A stretch of 64,000 bases of DNA from Lewinella sp. LCG006 (GTDB lineage Bacteria > Bacteroidota > Bacteroidia > Chitinophagales > Saprospiraceae): NCBI RefSeq assembly GCF_040784935.1, contig NZ_CP160680.1, positions 5,313,802 through 5,377,801 of the forward strand. The letters are read 5' to 3'. Position numbers and translations under genes: made by a program. The notes under the pieces were generated by a model that worked only from the letters and a program-made list of their open reading frames with translations, was not told the origin of the DNA and made no database searches. Positions within the stretch are counted from its first letter, which is position 1, and each line of letters opens with the position of its first letter. This document shows, piece after piece, positions 26,024-34,261 of this stretch.

Positions 26024-26899
26024 ATGGCACTGACTTCCTTATGGACAGGATCTGATAATTATTTGTGTGATGCAGAACTGGCCCAGGCTTTCCACATGTC
26101 CCGAGTATTGGGCATGCCCTTGCTGATTGAAGGGGAACCCGGAACAGGCAAGACTGAATTGCCATTGCAATACGCCAAAGACCAGGGCTTGGAACTGTTT
26201 GTGTTTCCTGTGGGTTCCAAAAGTACAGTCGAGCAATTCGTCGCCAATTTTGACCACGTCCGCTATTTACGCGATTCCCAGGTGGAAGTACTCAACGCGC
26301 AACGCGAAGAAAAAGGCCTTGAGCCGCTAAGTAGCAGCGGACGTATGACTGAAAATCTCGATGATTACGTACAACTTGGCCCGGGAGCGAAAGCTTATCT
26401 CAAGCCGAATTCAGTTTTGTTGATTGATGAAATCGACAAAGCTCCCCGCGAATTCCCTAATGATCTGCTCTATGCCCTCAGTCATCGTGCATTCATTCTC
26501 CCGGAATCAGGTCGCACCATCGAGGTATCCGAAACAGATATGCCTGCCGTCGTCATCACCAGTAACCGCGAACAGGAGCTGCCCACCGCCTTCAAAGGGC
26601 GTTGTATTTATCACTATATACGTTTTCCGGAACCCGCTACCATGCGTCAAATCATTGCCAAGCACTTTGCCAAATTAGAACCTCGCTTGCTAGACAGTTG
26701 TCTGGACCTTTTTTACCAACTCCGTGAGATGGGCCTCGAACGAGCACCCTCCACCCGTGAACTTCTCAACTGGATCAAATACCTCCAAGCGTTCGCTCCC
26801 GAAGAAGCGCAGTCCCGAATTCAAGAGCGCAACGGCATGGGCGTTTTGGTAAAAAACCAGAAAGATATGGAGAAGGTTTTGCGGCTGTATGGAAAGTGA
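26024..26899 (+). CDS. MoxR-type AAA+ ATPase
   Basis: 291 aa AAA+ chaperone-like ATPase. Walker A GEPGTGKTE (about residues 38-46), Walker B VLLIDEID (about 134-141), sensor-1 VITSNREQELP and an arginine-finger region are present. MoxR ATPases act with VWA-domain proteins to insert metals or remodel target complexes; the next gene encodes such a VWA partner. The start ATG at 26024 leaves the usual short N-terminal lead. Confidence 0.9.
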   Translation: MALTSLWTGSDNYLCDAELAQAFHMSRVLGMPLLIEGEPGTGKTELPLQYAKDQGLELFVFPVGSKSTVEQFVANFDHVRYLRDSQVEVLNAQREEKGLEPLSSSGRMTENLDDYVQLGPGAKAYLKPNSVLLIDEIDKAPREFPNDLLYALSHRAFILPESGRTIEVSETDMPAVVITSNREQELPTAFKGRCIYHYIRFPEPATMRQIIAKHFAKLEPRLLDSCLDLFYQLREMGLERAPSTRELLNWIKYLQAFAPEEAQSRIQERNGMGVLVKNQKDMEKVLRLYGK

Positions 26900-26909
26900 T
26901 TTTTTCTGG

Positions 26910-26990
26910 TGTAAAAGTGTAAGTGTGTAAAAGTGTAAAAGTTTTTTTTTGCTCCTACCGAACACCTTAACCTTTACACCCTTACACGCA
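26910..26990. repeat. Degenerate GTGTAAAAG / CTTTACAC inverted repeat
   Basis: Left part (26908-26941) is repeated GTGTAAAAGTGTAA units, then a T9 run, then CCTTTACACCCTTACAC near 26971-26987 in the opposite sense. It may fold as a loose hairpin between the ATPase and VWA genes and shares its unit with 20994-21025. Confidence 0.5.
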
Positions 26991-27011
26991 CCCAACCTTT
27001 TAAACTATCTT

Positions 27012-28334
27012 ATGTTCTCCACCCTCCCACATACCTTTCGCGAGCACGGCCTACAGGCGGATGTGCGTACGCTCTTGCTTCTGCGCAAAAGCCTGGAACG
27101 AGGACTGGTGCGCACCTTGGGCGATTTGTACCTGGTGCTTAAAGGTTTGGTGACCAATGATCCCAAGGATTATGGCCCTTTCTCCGAAGCGTTTTACCAG
27201 TATTTTTTAACCATTGATTTCTTGCCGGGAGAAAAACTGGAGCAGGCCATCCAACGCTCACGCGTTTACCAGGAGTGGCTGGAAAGAGAAGACTTACTGG
27301 ACGAAGCAACCGACGAAGACTTGGTAGATCGTTTCCTCAATGAGATTCATCTGAGCAGTTATGATATTCAACAAATGCTCGATGGGGAAGCTATTTTTCG
27401 CGAAGACAATCCTGACTTGGCCGATACTGATGACCTTGCAGACGAAGAAGGCATGGCCGATACTGATGATAGCCCTATTCAGCAAGGAGCTGATTATAGC
27501 AATATGTCCCTGGAGGAGCTGCTCGAAAGAATGCGCCAGATCGCGGAGCAACAGAAAACCCGCCATCGCGGCGGTAGCCATTGGATAGGGCAGGGGGGCA
27601 TGTCGCCTTACGGTCATGGTGGTGCTGCGGCCGGAGGTATTCGCCTGGGTGGCCCCGGAGGCGGTAAGATGGCTCGCAAGGTCATCGGTGACCGCCAATA
27701 TTACCCCGTCGATCGCAAAATGCCCCTGCAAGACGACAACATTGATGTAGCCCTTTCTTTTTTGAAAGGCATCGAAGAAGAATCTGCCCAAAGCATTCTT
27801 GATATCCCCGAAACGGTAAGGGAAGGCGTACGCCAGGGAGGATTATTCTTACCTGTGCAAAAAGATAAAAAAGAGCAAAAACTACAAGCCATCCTCATGG
27901 TCGACAACGGTGGCCGCTCCATGACCCCGTACGTGCGGATGATCCTCAAGCTGTTCTCTAAAATGAAACGCCGCTTCGCTCACGATCTCAAAACCTACTA
28001 CTTCCACAACACCATTTACGGCGGAGCATATACCGATCCGGCCCGTCGCAACTTCGAACCCATCGACCAGATACTCGCCAACGCCAAGGATTACCAAGTT
28101 TTTGTGATCGGTGATGCCGACATGGCCCCTTATGAGTTGTCTCAGGCAAGTATCGCCCATTGGCAGGCCATCCACGCACGTTTTCCTCGCGCCGTCTGGC
28201 TCAACCCTCTTCGCGAGCGCTACTGGGAGTACGCCTTCACGGTCAGCATCATCAAAAGCTTTTTCCCCATGTACCCCCTCACGGTAGGCGGCTTAGAGAA
28301 GGCTGTTCTTTACCTCAATTCTAAGAAGATGTAG
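27012..28334 (+). CDS. VWA-domain (CoxE-like) partner of MoxR ATPase
   Basis: About 440 aa from the ATG at 27012. The N-terminal half is helical (LRKSLERGLVRTLGDLYLVL) with an acidic, repetitive Asp-rich stretch (about 140-160, 'DTDDLADEEGMADTDD') and a Gly/His-rich loop. The C-terminal half (about 290-435) is a von Willebrand A domain, ending in FTVSIIKSFFPMYPLTVGGL. The metal site is altered: the usual DxSxS reads D-N-G-G-R-S. Together with the upstream ATPase it should form a remodelling pair; its target is unknown. Confidence 0.82.
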   Translation: MFSTLPHTFREHGLQADVRTLLLLRKSLERGLVRTLGDLYLVLKGLVTNDPKDYGPFSEAFYQYFLTIDFLPGEKLEQAIQRSRVYQEWLEREDLLDEATDEDLVDRFLNEIHLSSYDIQQMLDGEAIFREDNPDLADTDDLADEEGMADTDDSPIQQGADYSNMSLEELLERMRQIAEQQKTRHRGGSHWIGQGGMSPYGHGGAAAGGIRLGGPGGGKMARKVIGDRQYYPVDRKMPLQDDNIDVALSFLKGIEEESAQSILDIPETVREGVRQGGLFLPVQKDKKEQKLQAILMVDNGGRSMTPYVRMILKLFSKMKRRFAHDLKTYYFHNTIYGGAYTDPARRNFEPIDQILANAKDYQVFVIGDADMAPYELSQASIAHWQAIHARFPRAVWLNPLRERYWEYAFTVSIIKSFFPMYPLTVGGLEKAVLYLNSKKM

Positions 28335-28750
28335 CTATTTTGGGGCCATTCGCTATGTTGTGCTCTACCGATGGAAGATCGGTATGCGCCGAGCTTTAGG
28401 CTAGGCCTTATGACTGGATTTCCCCGGGCCACGGCCCGCCCATGTCCTCCGCTTGGGCGGAGGTGGCCCGCTAGGGTCGGAGGTGGGCTACCCGCTGACG
28501 GGGTCGATTCGCAGCATCGGGGATGATGCCCTGCTGACCATAGTTGTATTGGTTCTACCGCTTCCTCTCCCAAGAGTCGCCTCCAACGGTCAAATTAACC
28601 ATACCATGCCATCCTTGTAATGGGGGTGATCTAAGGCGAATTCATGAATTTTCCCTAGAAAAAGCAAAAGGTGTTCCGCTGGTCGCTCCACCAGCACACA
28701 GGCCGGCAAGCCCAACTTCTAACAGGATAAATTGAAATATTTCTCCACTT
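28335..28750. other. 418-nt non-coding stretch with G+C-rich nested hairpins
   Basis: After the VWA gene there is a G+C-rich core (about 28420-28500) with nested inverted pairs: CGGGCCAC 28425-28432 with GTGGCCCG 28463-28470, and inside it CCTCCGC 28446-28452 with GCGGAGG 28457-28463. The rest shows no coding signal: the short frames here lack a family or good start. The base composition of the core is unlike its surroundings, suggesting an intergenic repeat or structured RNA. Confidence 0.5.
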
Positions 28751-28819
28751 AGTTTGTTTTTTAAACTAAGTGCGCTTATATTTGTCATATGAGTACTTAG
28801 TTTAAAAACAAAACAAACT
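28751..28819 (+). promoter_or_regulatory. Promoter flanked by a near-perfect inverted repeat
   Basis: TTTG at 28753-28756, 20-nt spacer, TATATTTG at 28777-28784. The arms 28751-28771 and 28795-28819 are inverted copies (perfect for the inner 11 bp TTAAACTAAGT, with a 4-nt length difference further out), so the -33 and the start region lie inside the arms and the -7 in the loop. This suggests an operator or DNA hairpin controlling the SPFH gene that starts at 28836. Confidence 0.65.
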
Positions 28820-28835
28820 AAAAACCCCAAATAAT

Positions 28836-29846
28836 ATGTTCGGTTTCAAGCACATTCAATTCGACGCGATGACCTATGTCATGCACTACAAAAACGGCAC
28901 CATCCACCAAGAAGGACGCGGTCTCTCTTTTTTCTATTTCAAACCTAATAGTTCTATTGTTGCGATCCCGATGGGGGGCAATGATTTGCCATTTGTATTC
29001 AAGGAGATGAGTGCTGATTACCAAACGGTCACCATCCAGGGGCAGATCAGCTATCAGATCAGTGAGCCCAAAAAACTGGCGGACGTTCTCGACTTCACCG
29101 TTAATGAAGAGGGGAGGTACAAAAAGAATGATCTAGAAAAGCTCAATCAACGCACCATCAACGAGGCGCAAACAGCGGTGACGGCTTTCATTCATGGACT
29201 GAGTTTGCAGGATGCCCTTGGTGCTGCTTCTACCCTGGAGCAACGCATCCTCAGTGGGCTACAATCGTCTCCGATGATTGGCATGCTGGGCATTGAGATC
29301 ATGGGCGTCAACATCTTGGCCGTTCGTGCTGTGCCGGAAATGACACGCGCACTGGAAACTTCTACCCGCGAAAAACTTCAGCAGGAGGCCGATCAAGCCA
29401 TCTACGAACGTCGCAATTTTGCCGTAGAGCAAGAGCGAAAAATCAAAGAATCAGAGCTCAATACGGAGATTGCCATCGAAGAAAAGCAGAAGCAAATCAC
29501 AGAAAAGAAGATGGAGTCGGAGGTGCTCCGTCAGGAAAACAAGCGGAAGCTCAACGAAATGGTGATGGCCGGTAACATTGAGCTGGAGCAGCAGCGCCAA
29601 TCGCTGGTGGAGCAAAAAGCCATCAATGATCGCAAACTTGCAGATACCAAAGCCTACGTGGTAGATACCACCCTAAAACCCTATAAAGACCTGGACTGGA
29701 AGATGATCACCGCCCTGTCTAATAACCCTGACCCACGCTTAAACATGACACTGGCATTCCGTGAATTGGCTGAGAATGCGGGTAAGATTGGTAACCTGAA
29801 CATCAGCCCGGATCTATTAGAAAACCTCTTGGAAAAAGGTAGATAA
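28836..29846 (+). CDS. SPFH/band-7 domain protein
   Basis: 336 aa. Residues 10-190 form an SPFH/stomatin-like domain (VTIQGQISYQISEPKKLADV; IEIMGVNILAVRAVPEM), followed by a long charged coiled coil (about 170-275) and a short C-terminal domain. Unlike typical flotillins it has no N-terminal transmembrane helix, so it may assemble on the membrane surface or in the cytoplasm. Its stop overlaps the ATG of the NAD-kinase-like gene by 1 nt, implying translational coupling. Confidence 0.85.
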   Translation: MFGFKHIQFDAMTYVMHYKNGTIHQEGRGLSFFYFKPNSSIVAIPMGGNDLPFVFKEMSADYQTVTIQGQISYQISEPKKLADVLDFTVNEEGRYKKNDLEKLNQRTINEAQTAVTAFIHGLSLQDALGAASTLEQRILSGLQSSPMIGMLGIEIMGVNILAVRAVPEMTRALETSTREKLQQEADQAIYERRNFAVEQERKIKESELNTEIAIEEKQKQITEKKMESEVLRQENKRKLNEMVMAGNIELEQQRQSLVEQKAINDRKLADTKAYVVDTTLKPYKDLDWKMITALSNNPDPRLNMTLAFRELAENAGKIGNLNISPDLLENLLEKGR

Positions 29847-30766
29847 TGAGTTACGAATATGCGTTGATCGTTAAAAACAAGACTCGAATGGAGCAACTCA
29901 TTGAGCGCTTCAATACCAAGGCCCAAGCCCGGTTTTATCTGGAACGCAATGGCGGCGACTTTGATGAATACGAGCTGGAACACCTCAATTTTCAACATGC
30001 ACTCAGCGAGGTACAACGCCAGTTGGCCGGCGTGCTAAAGTACAAACTGCTTGATCGTTCTTTTCTGCCGGGGTACTTGTTTGCCAAACAGCATCTCATC
30101 ATTACGGTGGGGCAGGATGGCTTGGTGGCCAATACGGCTAAGTACGCCGGAAGCTGCCCCATCCTGGCCGTCAATCCAGATGTGGATCGCTACGATGGGG
30201 TGCTTTTGCCGTATACGGTAAACAACTTCCTGAGCGGGGTACGTCGCATCCTGCGTGATGACTTTCCAGTAGAGGAGGTCAGTCTGGCGGAAGCTCGTCT
30301 GCAGGATGGTCAGCGATTATTAGCGTTCAATGAGCTGTTTATTGGTGCTTCCAGCCATGTTTCGGCACGTTACGAGATCGCTATGGGGCAGCAGCAAGAG
30401 GTGCATTCCTCTAGCGGCTTGTTGGTCTCTACAAGGGCAGGCTCTACGGCTTGGCTAAGCTCGGTCTTCAATATGGTGCAGCGCGTACCAGCTATTTTTG
30501 GCGCACCTACAGGTTTTCAGCCGCCGCAAGTAGCCGCCAATGAGTTGATCTTTGCGGTGAGGGAACCTTTTGCTTCCAAGCAAACCCAGATCAATATGGT
30601 GGCAGGCAAACTGGGCGAGCAGCAACATTTACAATTGAGTTCACTAATGCCCAGCCAGGGCGTTATCTTTAGCGACGGTATCGAGCAGGATTTTCTTCAG
30701 TTCAATAGTGGTGCGGTGGCAACCATTGGCGTCGCACCCGAGAAGGCGATGCTAGTGCAGCAGTGA
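29846..30766 (+). CDS. NAD-kinase-like protein
   Basis: 306 aa. Resembles the ATP-NAD kinase/diacylglycerol kinase fold: the diphosphate loop reads ITVGQDGLV (usual GGDGT, here G-Q-D-G with Asp kept), an N-D/E-type central segment, and STRAGSTAWLSS in place of STPTGSTAY. It lacks close identity to housekeeping NAD kinase and has an N-terminal extension (1-75) that is helical. It probably binds NAD or a related nucleotide, but kinase activity is not proven. Coupled to the SPFH gene. Confidence 0.75.
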   Translation: MSYEYALIVKNKTRMEQLIERFNTKAQARFYLERNGGDFDEYELEHLNFQHALSEVQRQLAGVLKYKLLDRSFLPGYLFAKQHLIITVGQDGLVANTAKYAGSCPILAVNPDVDRYDGVLLPYTVNNFLSGVRRILRDDFPVEEVSLAEARLQDGQRLLAFNELFIGASSHVSARYEIAMGQQQEVHSSSGLLVSTRAGSTAWLSSVFNMVQRVPAIFGAPTGFQPPQVAANELIFAVREPFASKQTQINMVAGKLGEQQHLQLSSLMPSQGVIFSDGIEQDFLQFNSGAVATIGVAPEKAMLVQQ

Positions 30767-30769
30767 TTT

Positions 30770-31000
30770 TAACTTAACGTGAGGTTGGGCATTAATCGCT
30801 TGATTTTCAATAGCAATACACCATGTGCGACCTCTCTGAGGTCGAAATAAGGCATGAACGACCATTCTACCAATTTTTGACCTCTCCGAGGTCATACATA
30901 ACATCTCGGAGAGATGCCATATTGGTAGTAAATACAAACGATATAACTCACCCGACCTCGGAGAGGTCGCATATAATACCTCCAACCTCACATTAACTTA
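30770..31000. repeat. MITE-like element with 19-bp terminal inverted repeats
   Basis: TAACTTAACGTGAGGTTGG at 30770-30788 is mirrored at 30982-31000 (17 of 19 match). Between them lie four palindromes of one family: 30828-30844, 30879-30893, 30902-30916 and 30954-30968, mostly GACCTC(C/T)(C/G)GAGGTC. It fills the whole space between the NAD-kinase-like and NADAR genes and ends 5 nt before the NADAR ATG. No transposase; likely a mobilised or structured RNA-forming element. Confidence 0.65.
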
Positions 31001-31005
31001 TAAAG

Positions 31006-31551
31006 ATGTTTTACAGTACTCAAAAAATTATCCAAGCCATTGAAAGCGGGCGAGTAGTTGATTTCCTCTTCTTCTGGGGGCATCGCCCGCGTAAGGACGG
31101 AGGTATCGGCAAGAGCTGCCTTTCGCAATGGTATGCCAGTGGTTTCTCCTTTGATGGCGAGTATTTCCCTACCGCTGAGCACTGGATGATGGCCGGAAAA
31201 GCCCGCTTGTTTGGTGATGAGCCAATCCGCCAACATATCCTCAAAGCAGCTTCGCCCCTGGAGGCCAAGCGTTTGGGACGAAAGGTGAAAGGTTTTGAGC
31301 AAAATAAATGGAGCAATGCCGCCCAAGAATTGGTGGTAGAAGGCAACTACTTGAAGTTTTCTCAATCAAAACGCCTAAAATCCTTCTTGCTTAGTACCGG
31401 CGATCAAGTATTGGTAGAGGCCGCTCCGAATGACGCGATTTGGGGGATAGGCATGGTCGCAGAAGACCCACGGGCCAACGATCCAACGCAGTGGATGGGC
31501 ACCAATTGGTTAGGCTTCGCGCTGATGGAAGTAAGAGATAGGTTGAAGTGA
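31006..31551 (+). CDS. NADAR-domain protein (YbiA-like N-glycosidase)
   Basis: 181 aa covering one NADAR domain: FFWGHRP, LSQWYASGFSFDG, YFPTAEHWMMAGKARLF, KFSQSKRLKSFLLSTGDQVLVEAAPNDAIWGIG. The family includes YbiA/riboflavin-biosynthesis N-glycosidases and enzymes that remove ADP-ribose from guanine or process NAD-derived ADP-ribose. The conserved Glu/Trp/Asp positions of the domain are kept. It lies directly behind an NAD-kinase-like gene, which may mean a shared nucleotide theme. Confidence 0.88.
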   Translation: MFYSTQKIIQAIESGRVVDFLFFWGHRPRKDGGIGKSCLSQWYASGFSFDGEYFPTAEHWMMAGKARLFGDEPIRQHILKAASPLEAKRLGRKVKGFEQNKWSNAAQELVVEGNYLKFSQSKRLKSFLLSTGDQVLVEAAPNDAIWGIGMVAEDPRANDPTQWMGTNWLGFALMEVRDRLK

Positions 31552-31860
31552 TGAATGCTGGTCGGGAGTAAAGTGGAATATAACCCGACCAAAAAGGCGG
31601 GATAGTCTGGATGCTAAGCTACATGCTGTTTCATAAAGACCAGTCTTTTGGTGTGAATGACTAGAAAATTAGTTGTCTCATCGAAAAGAATCGATAAAGC
31701 TTTTTTTGCGTTGCTGTGCCCTCCTCCATAAGGTCGGGTTTCAAACCCAGCGCTATAGCGTAAAGAGCTATTGTACTCCCTGATTTGTCCCTAAGATGTC
31801 ATTTCAACAGCGAACATTTACAAAGATGATGTAAGACGCCACGCATCGCTTCATTCCGCT
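31552..31860. other. Intergenic region with weak hairpin
   Basis: About 310 nt without gene. TGGTCGGG (31559-31566) and CCCGACCA (31584-31591) can form an 8-bp stem after the NADAR gene, a weak terminator at best. Otherwise nothing recognisable before the -7 element at 31861. Confidence 0.4.
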
Positions 31861-31868
31861 TATCTTTG
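31861..31868 (+). promoter_or_regulatory. -7 promoter element (TATCTTTG) that decides the next start
   Basis: TATCTTTG ends at 31868, exactly where a GTG-initiated longer frame would begin. Transcription would start near 31875, so translation must begin at the ATG at 31901. Confidence 0.55.
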
Positions 31869-31900
31869 TGCATCAACATCCCGAAACAGCACAAAAATCA

Positions 31901-34054
31901 ATGCGTACACTTATTGGTCTCTCTTTTTTGTTCCTACTGTCGACTTCTAATAAGGCGCAGGATATTTTTTTGAGTACCCTCAATAACCAGTTGTATAGCC
32001 TGGATTTGTCGGACTGTAGTTACCAGCAGATCGGGGCTATGCCGGTTAGTTCTACGGATATTAGTTTTCACCCCAACGGCAACTTGTATTGCGTAACCTC
32101 GACGGGGCAATTGTATCAAATCAATCCATTGACCGGAGCCAGTACCTTCTTGCACATGTTTGAGCCGGGGGCTTCCCAGTTGTACACAGCACTGACAATT
32201 TCTGCTGAGGGTATCTTTTACGTTTGTGGACTGGGGGGCGACTTGTGGCGTTATGATCTGGTTTCGGATGCTGGAACATTTATCGGCAACGTGGGGTATG
32301 GCGCCGAAGGCGACCTTACTTTCTACGACGGGGAACTGTACATGGCCTCGGAAAACGATAATATCGTTCAAGTAGATCTTCAGGTACCATCCAATAGTAC
32401 GATTGCCGTAGACGGCAATGTACCAGGTCGAATTTTTGGCATTGTATCCTTTGCGGAAAGCTGCGACGAGATTTCGGTATACGCTCTGACGGACAATGCC
32501 GCCAATGTGTACGAAGTGAATTTTGCTGATAGTAGTCTTGATTTTTACTGTTCCATACCTCTACAGGTGAGCGGTGGTGCAAGCACCTTCGAGTTTTTGG
32601 GCTCCAACCCTGTATACATTGATGAAGTGGAGGTAGATGGATTCAATTGTGCCAATAACGATGGCACCATCAGTATCACCGCCAGCGGTGGAGTAGGGGC
32701 ACTGATCTATTCTTTGGATGGGATAGATTTTCAGGCCAGTCCGAATTTTGTGAACTTACCACTTACGACTTACACGATCTACGTGGCCGACGAAGTAGGC
32801 TGCATCCGCACACAGGAACTCATTCCTTCTGCCGACGTCCCCGTTTTCAACGAAGTCAGGATAACCAATACGACCTGCGGGCTGGTCAATGGCCAAATTG
32901 AAGTAATGGTCAGTGGCGGTTTGGAACCGTACACGTTTTTTGTGAATGGCATGCAGAGTAGCAGCTTGACGGTAACGGACCTACCCGCAGGGAATTATCA
33001 GTTGGAAATCATTGATGCGGCGGGTTGTACTGCTATGACACAAGCCAATTTGGGCGGCGCAGGGGTGCCGGTAATTTCCAACATCAATATAGTCTCTACC
33101 ACTTGTGGAGAGGATAATGGTTTTCTGTCGTTTGCTGTTACTGCAGGACTGATGCCCTTCCAGTTTTCGCTCAATGGTGGTCCGGTGCAAAACAGCGGTA
33201 ATTTCTCTGGACTAGCCCCTGGGCTATACACCCTCAATTTGGTAGATCAGGCCGGGTGTACTGCTACGGCTTCAGCCACTATATTGCCCAGTGGCATTTT
33301 TGAAATTGTGGAAGTGCTGGTTGCAGATGCCACTTGTGGGGAAGAGAATGGGCGCATTGAGCTTGTCGCTACAGGAGGCATACCACCCTATGCTTACGAG
33401 CTTAATGATCTTGGTAATGTATCTACCCCGATCTTTACCGACCTCGCTTCGGGAGTTTATACTGTTCGCGCCGAAGATGCTTCGGGCTGCTTTGCGGAAA
33501 CTACCGTGAGTTTGGCAAATACACCGCCGGTAAGTATTGTACTACAGAACCAGCGATCCGCCTCTTGTTTGGAAGAGGATGGTGAAATATTGCTGACCTT
33601 TTCTGGTGGTGAGGGGCCGCTTCGCCTAACACAGAATGGAATTTTAATTGGAACCGAAGGGAAGATTTCGGCTTTAGCAGCGGGCACTTATGAATACGTT
33701 CTCAGCGATAGCCTGGGTTGTACGGATCGTCTGATGGTGACTTTGGGAGCAGGGAATTGTCCATTTTATTTTCCCAATATTTTTAGTCCCAACCTCGATG
33801 GAGTCAATGATTTTTTCGCGCCGAAAGGCGTCAGTATTAGCGATACTCAAATCCTGCGGCTACAAATTTATGACCGCTGGGGTGGCCTCGTTTTTGAGCA
33901 AGGCAGTGGCCTGCTAGGCGATGACAAATACCGTTGGGATGGCCGCCGCCTGGGCGAAGACCTTACGCAAGGCATTTACGTTTATTTTATGGAAGTTCAA
34001 TATGCAGATGGCACCACGGAAGTGTTTTCGGGGGATGTGATGTTGGTGAGATAA
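31901..34054 (+). CDS. Type IX-secreted adhesin-like protein with SprB-type repeats
   Basis: 717 aa. A signal peptide (residues 1-20) leads to a beta-propeller-like region (about 20-240, 'LYSLDLSDCSYQQIG', 'NLYCVTSTGQLYQINPL'), then five repeats of about 75 aa starting near residues 245, 320, 395, 472 and 546. Each has Cys, an N/DG(x)I segment and a YTL/YxV-D-GC end, as in SprB repeats. The C terminus (from NCPFYFPNIFSPNLDG, about 619 on) is a gliding-motility-associated domain used for type B type IX export. Likely a surface adhesin or gliding component. Confidence 0.88.
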   Translation: MRTLIGLSFLFLLSTSNKAQDIFLSTLNNQLYSLDLSDCSYQQIGAMPVSSTDISFHPNGNLYCVTSTGQLYQINPLTGASTFLHMFEPGASQLYTALTISAEGIFYVCGLGGDLWRYDLVSDAGTFIGNVGYGAEGDLTFYDGELYMASENDNIVQVDLQVPSNSTIAVDGNVPGRIFGIVSFAESCDEISVYALTDNAANVYEVNFADSSLDFYCSIPLQVSGGASTFEFLGSNPVYIDEVEVDGFNCANNDGTISITASGGVGALIYSLDGIDFQASPNFVNLPLTTYTIYVADEVGCIRTQELIPSADVPVFNEVRITNTTCGLVNGQIEVMVSGGLEPYTFFVNGMQSSSLTVTDLPAGNYQLEIIDAAGCTAMTQANLGGAGVPVISNINIVSTTCGEDNGFLSFAVTAGLMPFQFSLNGGPVQNSGNFSGLAPGLYTLNLVDQAGCTATASATILPSGIFEIVEVLVADATCGEENGRIELVATGGIPPYAYELNDLGNVSTPIFTDLASGVYTVRAEDASGCFAETTVSLANTPPVSIVLQNQRSASCLEEDGEILLTFSGGEGPLRLTQNGILIGTEGKISALAAGTYEYVLSDSLGCTDRLMVTLGAGNCPFYFPNIFSPNLDGVNDFFAPKGVSISDTQILRLQIYDRWGGLVFEQGSGLLGDDKYRWDGRRLGEDLTQGIYVYFMEVQYADGTTEVFSGDVMLVR

Positions 34055-34191
34055 TGTAACAATCACAAGGAAATTTTAACCTATGGGAAACCTGATAAAA
34101 ATGTTTTTCAGCTTTAGCATAGATTAATTTCGTAGAACGGAGTTTTACATACGTAGCAACGCAGGCACAGCCTAAGCTGAAAGGGCTAAAT

Positions 34192-34235
34192 AAAAATCCC
34201 GGATGGTAGCGTCGTCGCTACCATCCGGGATTTTT
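34192..34235. terminator. 20-bp perfect hairpin, bidirectional terminator
   Basis: Arms 34192-34211 and 34216-34235 are perfectly complementary with a 4-nt loop; A5 before and T5 after serve both strands. It lies between the convergent genes ending at 34054 (plus) and 34262 (minus). Confidence 0.85.
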
Positions 34236-34261
34236 AAACTCAAGTACCCAGTACTTAAAAC

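Noticed and set aside
28544-28735. Short frame in the gap before the SPFH gene
   Set aside because: 63 codons, odd composition, no start context; the stretch looks like repeat sequence.
30828-30968. GACCTC palindromes considered as a CRISPR array
   Set aside because: Units are palindromic, unevenly spaced (10 to 60 nt) and there are no cas genes.
31559-31591. GGTCGGG hairpin as terminator
   Set aside because: Only 8 bp with a 17-nt loop and no clear T-run.
31868-31900. GTG start for the adhesin-like gene
   Set aside because: It overlaps the -7 element, so the codon would precede the transcription start.
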